DNA of 29,764 bases from Phallusia fumigata. Its lineage: Eukaryota > Chordata > Ascidiacea > Phlebobranchia > Ascidiidae. How positions within the stretch are numbered: position 1 is the first letter of the stretch; the number at the start of each line of letters is the position of its first letter. Position numbers and translations under genes: made by a program. The stretch spans positions 1 to 29,764 of the forward strand of contig QXVZ01019767.1 in NCBI GenBank assembly GCA_008931825.1, read 5' to 3'. Of the stretch, positions 1 to 10,800 are shown one piece after another. Below the pieces are notes generated by a model. That model had not been told where the DNA came from. It did no database searches and saw nothing but the letters and a program-made list of their open reading frames with translations.

Positions 1-1688
1 TGTTGCGATTGATAATTTGTCTGTAGGCCTTAAGGGTTTGCCAAGAGAGCAACCACACAAAAGTACTAAGTTTTTTAAACTATAATACAAAATGTAGGCA
101 GTGTAATTTAAGACTGTAGATAACTCTGGCTATTTCTAGTAGAAAATGATCAGAATTAGTTTTGACGTTGGAGTTATTTGCGGTAACCGTGTTTTTTCAT
201 GTTTCAGGAATGTAGAAAAGCCCGTTCAGACGTAGAGGGTAATTTTAGGGATTGACTATCTGTTGTAAATTGGTTTAGTTAGCTTACCAAATACCCTAGA
301 TTTGTCGTAATCCGTAATCTTTTGTGATGTAAGCCTGAAGCGTTCAATGGTAGCGAAACTATAGTATTTGCGCTTGCCGTTGTGTTTGACTTAACATACC
401 TAACTTGAGTTTGCCATTAGCATTTGTGAGTAAGTTACAACGCTTGCTTGAAAAATCCAGTGTATAGTTTAACACAAACCACTGTTATTAATTATGTGGA
501 TGTGTCACAACCCATCTATCCAATATATTCCATTCACCCTCGTGTTGATATTGTCCTCGCAGCGACGCCATCATGAAGTGCTCGCCGTCTTGTTGTGTTT
601 TGATTCACCAACAAAACGCCTTTCGCCTCCAAAGCCAAGCCTGTCCGCGTCAAAATTATACAACGGCGCCGCATGGATAAGTTTATAAAGTCGGGTGCTA
701 CACTAAGATTTAGCACGCCCGTGGCCTTTTGTTGTGGTCGGCTGCCGGCGTGGCAAGTTGGTAGTGTCAGTGCCAGGCCATCTCAGTACACGACAGTAAA
801 GGGTTTTAAGACAGGCGGAAGTATAAGTTGGGATTTCAGCTTTCGAGTACTGGCAGAAGTAGATCAAAAAGCCTTTTTGTTAAGTAATTCTATAAGCTGT
901 AAGGTCGAACTGCTTTACGCCAGGCCAACAAGAATTAAGAGCCGGCCTTATAAAATTAAAAGCCGGCATATTAAAGCATTTCTGTGTGGTGCGTGCGTAC
1001 TGTGTAGCAAGTCGAAAGGTACATCAATTTAGCATTTGATGGGGTTCGAATCTACATCAATGGCCTTTTTCGGGTTTGGCATTCTACAAACTGGTTGTTG
1101 CTTAGTATTGACACGTTTAGCTTGAGCTACGTCATCTACGTTTTCCAATTTCAGTTTTTTCAATTTCAAAACCATGTTCGTCTGCTATGAACTATGTTCT
1201 TACGCAACACTGCTTGTGTGCATTATTCATGCGGATTCCATGTTTTAACTGCACCGTCGCAACGATAATTGCAGAAAATACTTCGAATTAATACATTAGC
1301 ACTATAGATATCACATGGCCTAAAGGCCTGTCAAAATTTAGCTGTTGAAAGAACAATCTCTAATGTTGGGGTTTGTTAAGCTGACTTGAGGCTTGTTTTT
1401 GATGGTTGACTGTTTGCTGTTTGTTCTAGAGGTTGTAACATATAGATTGGGAATCACAGTAGAGTTTTAATTTTCCACCGTTCACTTGGTATATTGCACT
1501 GATTTCCCAGAAGTTTTAGTTTTGTTACGTATTATTGTTTTATTTTGAAACTGTACCCTATTGCTTATCAAAATTCACCATCTTTGTTTTGGTATCACAG
1601 GCATTTTTTTGAAGCCTAGCGCATAGTACAATTCTTGCCTTAAACTTCAAAGTGCAATAGCAAACTAGAAACTTTGTACAGTAACGTC
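1..1688. other. upstream region, no firm gene
   Basis: I see no supported coding exon here. The best candidate is a GC-richer stretch at 563-688. It follows a good acceptor (pyrimidine tract ending in cag at 560-562) and reads, in one frame, a Ser/Pro-rich peptide ending in a TAA at 686-688. It has no convincing donor, so if real it would be a terminal exon of an upstream gene. A 119-codon open frame at 673-1032 shows no recognisable motif. A tRNA-like B box (GGTTCGAATC) lies at 1043-1052, without a clear A box. No TATA box or promoter could be assigned to the downstream gene. Confidence 0.5.
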
Positions 1689-1849
1689 ATGATACGAGCT
1701 GCCCACCGAACCTACTCAAATGACGCAGCCAAACAAGATGTGAAGGTCACCAGTGAATTCACCAGGACCCCTGGAACCCCCGCTAACCGTTGGAGGTCAT
1801 CGCTGAGGTCAACACCGAAGGAAAGAAATGGGACTGTCCCTAAACCGAG
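1689..1849 (+). CDS. SVIL: exon 1 (first recognisable coding exon)
   Basis: Begins at ATG 1689 (MIRAAHRTYSND) and ends before a GTAAGC donor at 1850, phase 2. It encodes about 53 residues rich in Arg, Thr, Ser and Pro, including RWRSSLRSTPKER. The frame stays open upstream only to a TAA at 1641. A possible acceptor (ttgtacag) ends at 1681, seven bases before the ATG. The ATG could therefore be the true start after a 5' leader, a trans-spliced start as is common in tunicates, or an internal Met of an exon spliced from further upstream. The joint with exon 2 gives Ser54 from AG+C. Confidence 0.6.
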
Positions 1850-4800
1850 GTAAGCTGAACTTTAAACTATCTTTTTTTTCTGGATGGTATCGACCGGAGC
1901 TATCCTAAACCATGTTAAGGTTGTAACTATGAGATTTAGAGTTTAAACAACAATAGTTACTGTATTGCGTCATCGTGTTGCCTGTGACGTAGTTCAATTG
2001 TAAAGACAATTTTGAACTGATCATTCCCAATCTGAAGTTTTTCACTGTTGAGCTTACAGGCACATGCGGCTACAACAAGAAACCCAAAACATGGGACCAT
2101 TAGGTGGTTTCTATTTAGCTTCAGCGGACCTTATCCGTTCCTAATTTAGGGCACTTAAGCGGTGGTAAGCATGAATTTAACCGAACCCAAATTGAGGTGG
2201 GTCACAAACTTCCAACCAACTGTATTACACAAATAAGACACCTCGCGTAAGGTGTACAAGGTCATTTTAAAGGTTCCAAACGCAGGACAGCTTCGAGGAA
2301 CTCATAAATTCGTCATTAAGATCTGTTTGCCCTCGTAAGTTGTCAAACGAGCGACAGGTGAAAACCAGCAATCGTTTGTAGTTTGGAATTTCGTAAAAAT
2401 GCCTACCTTTTGAACATTCCGTTTGACGATATGTTCATGGTTCACTTTTGCGGCGTTTGCCAATGGCTGTTTCACACACGTTCGGTTTTTCTTTGTATAT
2501 TTTCCATCGCCCACTTGTTGAACGAAGCAAACCATAAACACACACATGTATGTACGCACCGTGTGCCTATTTGTTCAACTAGTTACAGCAAAGGGCAGCA
2601 GTTTGCTTTAGCAAAGAGCAACACAACATGCTTTAAACGGGTCAGTCGCACGTCAAAACTAGACAAAACATAAATGTTATTCGTACGTAGTAAAGCATGT
2701 ACTTACCATCAATATTGTTGGACTAAAAGCTGTAGAAAACACCAAATTTGTTACAGTAAAATGCATACATGGTTTTAACAATCTCGATGTGCTCAACTGT
2801 GGTAACAACTATCAAGAAAACGTTTAAAAATGTCTAATACGGCTTTGTATTTAACTAACGTTTATAAGAACGTGTTTGAAACAGGTTTAAACCAAGGCTA
2901 TTTTGGGTTTACAAAATCTGTCAGTCGGCTACACAAAGTTTGTTTGGAAACCACGTTTTTCATGTGTGCTATACTGTCTATGTGACAAGCTGGATTGTAA
3001 CGTNCTCGATTGACGCTGCTTATTATTAAAATACATACGTCATAACAGCACACCCCTGGGAGGAGGTACTGCAACGCAAGAACCTAACTGCGTTGCAAGT
3101 TTGCAGTGTGAGGAGAAGTGCTAACAGTTAGTGAAAGGTGCGACTTGAATGAATCAAGTTGCTGTTCCTTCGCACAGTTTTGAAGGGTGTCGTGTCAGTT
3201 ACGTAGCAGTGGAATGTTTTCTAAGCGAATCAAGGCACCAGCTAAACGGCTTAAAAACTGTTTGATACGTTTGTAAGTTTTTGTGGAGTCAGGCCAGTAT
3301 GAGACGTTCTCTTATTTTTTGATAATAATTCCCATGTAGTTCAGTACATGTCAACCGTTTTTTTACCCCAAGACACATTTTAGATGTGGCCACCCGGTTG
3401 AATTTGCAGAGGTGAAACAACTTTGGTTGTTTAACATTAGTTACATAGCCGTCTGAAAATGCCATGCTCGTAACTTTTGGCAAACATGCCAATAATCTAA
3501 CTTTGCAGGTTCAGGTTTTCAAAATTTATTTAACAGCTTGCAAAAAAACACACACAAACAAACGCTTTCTTTTTTTCAGCTACAGAAACTTTGCTGGAAA
3601 GGAAAATTTAGTAGACATGAACCGGGCGCAACAAAACGGCACCAAACCGGCAAAAAGTGGTGGAACGGAAAAGAAAGATGGCCACAAAACCGACAAAAAA
3701 GACGAGATAGCTGACAAGGCCAAGCGGAAATTTAGAGAGAATCTTTCCAAGTTTCAGCGGGAAAGCAAGCAAGCGGAATCGGTGAAGAGTTCCCCATTCC
3801 AACGATCCTATCGTAAAGATGGCGGTGCTGTAGAAAGCGCTGCCAATGCGTATAGGAGGTCTTGCAGGTGATCTATTTGTGTTTATTTTGATTGTGAAGC
3901 TTTGCCTGGTAATTATTGTACAAGTCAAGTTGTAAGTATGAAACATCCTGCATTTCATTTACAGTCAATGCCATGAAAAATACATTTTGTTCTCTTTTTA
4001 TGGGGTTTGATTTCGGTTCGCTCCAGAGATATCGAGATAAGTTTTTTGTCTCTACATTATTCGGGCGCCATTGAACATTCGGCTACTTTTGTTTTTGGTT
4101 TGTAATGGCGATTTTGTTAAACAGGGCGCCACCAGTGTCAAGACCAGCCAATTTGGAAGTCCCAGGCCGTCGTTCATTGCGCAAAGAACGAGTAAACGTG
4201 ACAACGGAAAAGAGTTTACCGTCTGTGAAAAACAGCAGAACGAAAACGCAACCGTTGAACAGTGACAGGTAAAAACTGCGTCATTGACGTTTCTCTGGAA
4301 TTTTTCTCAAAAAGAAAAACAAACTTGCTAAATTGACTTCGTTTTTGCAACACAATATACTGATCTGATTAAAATCTTTGAAAAAAGGTACTGTTTTCGT
4401 GAAATAATTAATAGATATGTATGGTGGTGATGCAATCTATGTTTTGTCTGACGAATTCTAAGAAATCTGAACCAAATTTTGCAACAAATGCAGCTATCTA
4501 GTTGTTGCTGATGGTTTTATAAAATTCTCCAGTTTCGAAAATTTGCCAAATCTCGATTTTGTACATCTAATGTCGAAAAAGATTTGCAGTGCGAATTTCT
4601 GTTAGTATTGATTCTGTATTCAATTGCATTGTTAAAAAAGAACGTTAACATGTTTATGCCTTGGAACATAAACATGCGAAACAGGAATTGACGTAATAAA
4701 GCTAACTTTAAAGCTATTTGTCATTACTTTCATTATCGTCGTTCCTTAGATCCCCCAAGGAGAAAGATGAAAGCGATCGATATTCAACCACTAGCAGCGC

Positions 4801-7800
4801 TAGAGCAACCGCTGGATCACGTAAGTATTACAAATGTCAAAATCAGCCAAGGTTGTCAATGCACATCCAAATGTTTACGAAGAAGGGTTCGTACGCAGAA
4901 GATTCCTGGGTTAGAACATTGTAATAAACGTCTCGAACCGCAGTTTTGATTTATTTTGTAACGGCTGTTTGTATTTTTGACGAAACTGTTCCAACGCCAC
5001 GTGTTTTACGTTTTTTGGTATCGTTTTCAGTGTCATCACGACCGTCTTCGGCGTCATCGACATCTACATCAGCTAGTGTGTCGGACTCGAGCTCTCGTGT
5101 GTCCTCTAGCGGATCAAGAAAGTTCTCACGTGCCGAGCTGGCGATGGAACGACACATGGAGCGCATGCGCAAAGCGACATCGCCCTCATCTGGAAGCACA
5201 TTTGGAAGTTCCCCCGCAAGTGTTCCAAACACCAAGTGCGTTTATCTAGCGCCCACGGGCGGTTATTTTTTGGTTGAGAAAAACAAATACTGTTAAGTGA
5301 TCCCAATATCGGGTTGGGCATTTTTTTACATTGTTGTGTGGTAAGGAATGTTAGTATTGGCACACAGCGAGCTGCAGCAAGCTTTTTTCAATTTTTTGTT
5401 AACATTTTTGTTTAGAATACCCTTTGGACACAACTGGCCTGTTCCTCTGTCCAAAAATTCCTTTACAAAAGACTATGAAACATTGATTTTTCTTACAGGC
5501 CAAAGTCGCGCCAGGCGACTGAAACAGATCCACTAGATGGCATTAGTGCGACAAAATTGACTTTCACAAAGGAGAACCTCTACTCTCCTCCTCCCCAAAA
5601 AACCCAAACACTGTCTGACGTCTCTGACCCATCGTTAGGCAAAATTGAAGAAGGTAAGAGTTATAGCCTGCGGAATGATTGACGAAGTGAAAAGTAACAT
5701 GGGTGATTAAAATCGCTGTGTGGTGTTCTATGCAATACTAAGATGGCCTAATCTTTTCCTCGAAAACGCTGTTAATATCGCTTTTTCTTTAAAATAATTC
5801 AGTACAACGGTGTTATAATTCAAGTTTGTAAGCCCAAATGAGCATATTTACTAATTAGTTGATAAATTTTTGGGTATTACATAAAGTGTTGACTAAGTAA
5901 CAAGTCTTCAAGTTATGTTAAGGTAAATGGCGGCAAAAAGTAGGAAAATTACTTAGCAATTATTCTACATGACCTGTATGTCTAACAATCGCCTTAAACC
6001 CAGGAAATTAATCATGTTTCTGCCACTAATTTACTCTTTGACTTCGACTTGATTTTTCGCCTAAAGGCAATATGCCAGTTTCAACCGTAAAGGTTTTGTT
6101 ATGACATTTGCAATGCTAATTTACAGGCTCGACAAATGTGAAACTTTATTATCTGACCAATGTATTACTGTCCTCTTCTGTACACATTTTTTGGGTTGTT
6201 AACAAAAGTGTTTTAACTTGACTAAACACAAAAAANTTTGTAAAATACATGTTGACTGCACAGAGACGTTTGAAGCGTACTGTCAGACTTATTGTAACAA
6301 TCGCTATTTTAGCATACACGCGTAGCGTGAACACAGCGCGTGTTGCTTGCACAGCCTTGTTCCATCACCGTAGCGATTACCATGAAAGGCATTGTAAACA
6401 CGGCAATTGCTTGAACAAATGAGGTCATGCCCTTCTGCAGCAATTGCTAGTTGATTGGCTTGCATTAAATTAGCGACCATAGCGGCTGATCCGTTTGTAT
6501 AGCTTGGTTTTCAAACAATTTGTGTGTTTTACTGAATAAAGCAAACGTAGATACGTGGGATGTGATGGCAAACACGGTTTAAAACTTAACAGCCATATTT
6601 TTCCCATGTAGATCGCAAAACTGCTGACCGATCGGAAATAGTTGATGAGTCACTGTCTTCCCCGTCGCGTCCCATAAATAGGACCACATCACGTGACGCG
6701 TTTCCGCCAATCGCCAAACCGCTGGTCAGGGAACACCCGATTTCGCCTAGGCGGAGCGAAACGTCACGCACCGTTGAGCACACACCACGTGATGATGATG
6801 TCGAGATCAACTGCAGCGTTGAGGAGGCGATCGACACGTTCCGCAAACTCTCAGAGGAGATCGACACGTTAAAGAGCAGCAACTTCGGCAAGAAAACGAA
6901 AAGCAAGGCAAAAAAGAAAGATCGGGGAAAAGTCGCGAAAACGCCGGAAACACAACCCAAATCTCCGGTCAGTCGGCACGAATCTAACTCAAAGTCTGTG
7001 GTGACTTCGAGTAAGCGCAGTGCTGAAGTCCGGACGTTGAGCAACGCTACGGCGACAAGAGCAGGAAGCAGAGCAAACGGAAGCGCGTCACAAACAGGAG
7101 CAGCGCAGGAGAAGCTCGGCGCACGAGAAAAAAGAGAAATGACGTCACCCGGGCCCGTTGTCGCGAACGTTGTCGAGGGACAGAGAACTGAGAGCGTAGA
7201 CCGGCATTTGTGCGTTGTCGCTGATGCCGCCGTTGCTGCTACTGCGTTTACAGAACAAACTGCTGTCGTTGAAAACAAGGCCGATATAGCAACAGAACCG
7301 GAAGTTGTGGTTATAGGCAAGTCACCTGTTTCTGCGACTGCTCTGAAAATCTGCACTGAGTTGGCAAGTGGAACGCCCAGAACAGAGTCTTCTGTCGCGA
7401 AAATTAGCAAGGAGACTAGAAGTAAAGAAGTAAACGGCGAAAAAGTGACTATAAGCAGCACACCAACTGCTGAGTCTGCTGTCAAAATCTCTACCGAGAC
7501 AAAACGGAAAGAAAAAACTGAATCTGTAACCAAGATCGCTGTTAAGAGTTTATCCACAGCACCAGCCATTAAGCCCACTGAGGCTGCTACTAGCAAAGTC
7601 ACCAGCAAACGACAGGAAATCGACGAAAACGCAAATCAGGCTGTACAACAAAGCATTACTGTTGCCGAAATTGACAGGAACATGTCGGTGAGAGTTCAAC
7701 AGCGGGGAAAACTTACTGGGATGTCGGCTGCAGAGAAGCGAGCTCGTTTGCGACGGGCTGTGCTGAAATATCAACAGGAGGAAAGTTCTAGTGACGAGTC

Positions 7801-10800
7801 GGTGTTCTCTGACGGATCAAGTAGCGACGACGATGTCAGTTCGTCCTGGCTCGACACAACTGTAAGTGTATGTTTGGGTTTTTGTATGGTACAAAAAGGT
7901 CGAGTTCCCACCTCAAGGAGCAAATCAGCGCCCAGTCTCACTTAACTGCGTGTGTTTCTCGGCAAGATTGTTAATGATGTCTTAAACACTTGCCATAGTG
8001 AGGTTTTATACTCAAGTGTCACGACAACTTGAAAAATCGTTTGGCTTTTCAATTTGAGTTAAAATGTAATTTTGCAGCATGACTTTGGAATTTGACCACT
8101 GTTTAACCCATTGTTGGCCTCAGAAATGTCAACCTGGCATTCGCTTTTGGTGTTGCAATTGCAACGTTGCATATTCATGCGTTGTACCCAAACGACCCAT
8201 TACTCAAGTAACCCACGGTTGAAAACGTCCTGTTGCTAAACATATCAAACGTAGGTGGTGCTGCTGTTGCTACAGATTTTTAATTAGGTCGTGCAGCAAC
8301 ACAGTACACCGTATTTTTATCCTTGTGGCAATTTTAATTTGGTGAACCCGTTTGGCGTCCATGGTGATATATTAATTAGTCAGGGTCAACGACACAATAG
8401 TGATGTACGGTGCCATAACGTTTTATTGTTTTCTTGCCGTTGCGATGCAGACTGTTTAGTCTCTATGTCAACGACATAATTGCGCTCACCCAACTTTCAG
8501 CCTTGGGCATTGGAGCAACTGAACGCACCCGTTAAAATATTCATTGACTGTTTACAGCTGCAAAGGCCTGAGCTTTTAAAGACAATGGTTGGGTTGAATA
8601 CATTTCTTGGCTGTATATAGATCTGTTAAGAAATCACTACTCCTCTTTTCGTACTTTTTCCGTGGCTTTAAACATCGGCGAAAGCTTGAAACCACATTGA
8701 TTAAGCCCTCCGCCATTTCCACGTACAGCATTTAATCAGACAACACAATTGTCATTTGCCCTATTTTTAAATGAAAGGCTTCAAGACTGCTTGCACTTTT
8801 AAAACTTGTTTAAAACGTGCCAAAGCGTTAATTTAAATACAAATACGCGCCCAGTTACAGATACTAGTTACAGTTAATCCTTAGAAGCATAAAGTACATA
8901 GAAAGCCTTACGTAGTTTCTGTAAACAACCTAAGTTTCGAAGTTACGCGAATTTATGCGACAACAGAAGCGGAAGCTGTTTGTTGGCGTTTCGTGTTCCA
9001 GGGGATATCGCCCTGTTTTGGGCAAGACCTGAACGGAAACCTTCACTTTAATAACCCCATTAAAAGTAAACATGTCATAAATAGGTTACCGACAACCACT
9101 CTTTCAGTTTTTGTTACTTTACTGACTTACTGAGGAATACACCAAAGTAACCCCTTAAGCGGTTTTTACATTCCTCTATGATCTAATTTAAGTCACGACT
9201 TATTGTTCTCTAATGGCGTTGCACCCAATTCGCACCACGTGTAAGCTAATGGCTAAGTGTTAAAATGCCTTGATGGGTAAATATCTTTAGGTTTTTAGGA
9301 CCCCGTGACGGTTTTGCCCACGGCTTATAACCGGCCAACAGCACTTGTTACATCACATAGTGCATTGTCGGAGCGCGTGCATTCAGCACTTGTGACGTCA
9401 CCTTTCCGGTNGGACCCCGTGACGGTTTTGCCCACGGCTTATAACCGGCCAACAGCACTTGTTACATCACATAGTGCATTGTCGGAGCGCGTGCATTCAG
9501 CACTTGTGACGTCACACTTCCGGTCCTGGCCTGTTCACCAAATACGCGCGTATTGCAAGTCAATATTGAGGCTGGAAATCTGTGTTTGATCTCATTCCCA
9601 CACGGTTGAATAAACCTTACAAGGAACTGGAGGAAATTTGTTCCCACATATACTTGTAAACATTCCCACACACAGCCATGGCCAAAATTGTCTGTTGGGT
9701 GACACCTCGCCAAACTTTTTCGCCATCCTGTTTAACACTCAATTTCGGGGTTTGTTATGTTTCTGTGCAAGCGAAACCTAAATAACGTGACCAGGCCGTA
9801 GTAAACGTAAATCCATGTTAAAAATTTGTATTGTGTGTAAATTCGAGAGTTTTTTTGCCATTCTTTGACTAAACCCAGTCGCAAAAATGACATTATCAAT
9901 ATTGTCATCTTTGACAGGATACCGATGCGTCTGCGTCATCATTCGGTGTTGGGCGAAAGAAGAAAACGGATGCCAGCCCGCGAAAGGTTGCCGCCCCCGC
10001 TCGTAAATCGCCTCAGCGAAACGGTGATCTGTCACGTGACTACAAAGCGCCGTCACGTGACGCCACCAAAACGGAACGGAGCGACGACGTGAGCGGAACC
10101 CCCGACGCATCCAAGTTAAAGGCGATGTGGGAGACGAAACTGGAGGAGCGCAAAGTCCCAGTGACGTCAACCCCCCTGAATGACGTCGGTATGGCGCGAA
10201 CGCAGCCAAGCGTGAGTGACGCCAAGAGCGCGTTCGAGGCCCCGCCCACCCCATCATCACCGCCACAGAGTGAGAGATCATCACCGCCGCGGAGTGAGAG
10301 TGGAGACTCAAGCGAAGGAGGAAATAAAGTCGGATCAATGCTGTCCATGTGGGAAAACAAAAAAGGAGCAAAGAAGAGCGCGTATGATGCTTCCAACGAT
10401 GAAGCTTTCGACCGCAGCACTATGGGGCGTTTGCAAGGTGCCAAAGCTCTTTTCCACAACATGAGCAAGCAATCTCCAACTTACCAAAAACCACGTCAAT
10501 CCAATTCCGGCGATGCGTCGCCCAAACCCAACGCGGTTAGCGGCCCTAAAAGTGTTTTTGAAAACATTTCCAAGACGTCATCGACTACGTCACCAGCCAA
10601 GCAGGCTCCAGTTGCCAAGCAACCAGTGGCCAAACCAGCCACAAGAGTGCGCAAGGAAACGATTTCTGATGAGTCGGATTTTGAAGACGAAGATCTGTCG
10701 GACGTTCCCACCCTGTCATCCACGTCATCATCTGAAGGCGAAATGGAGGGCGGCGACGCCAAAGTGAACAACGTGCGCCAAATGTGGGAGAATAAGTCCA

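Noticed and set aside
6586..7608. 340-codon minus-strand open frame
   Set aside because: It lies wholly antisense to exon 7; the plus strand there has matching splice phases on both sides. The hydrophobic Val/Leu/Ser-rich peptide is the complement of Lys/Thr/Glu-rich codons.
9305..9589. Protein with an internal repeat (plus strand)
   Set aside because: The repeat is produced by the unmerged 113-base contig overlap around n 9411 and reads through the n.
9778..10468. 197- and 142-codon minus-strand open frames
   Set aside because: Antisense shadows of exon 8, with no motif and no support of their own.
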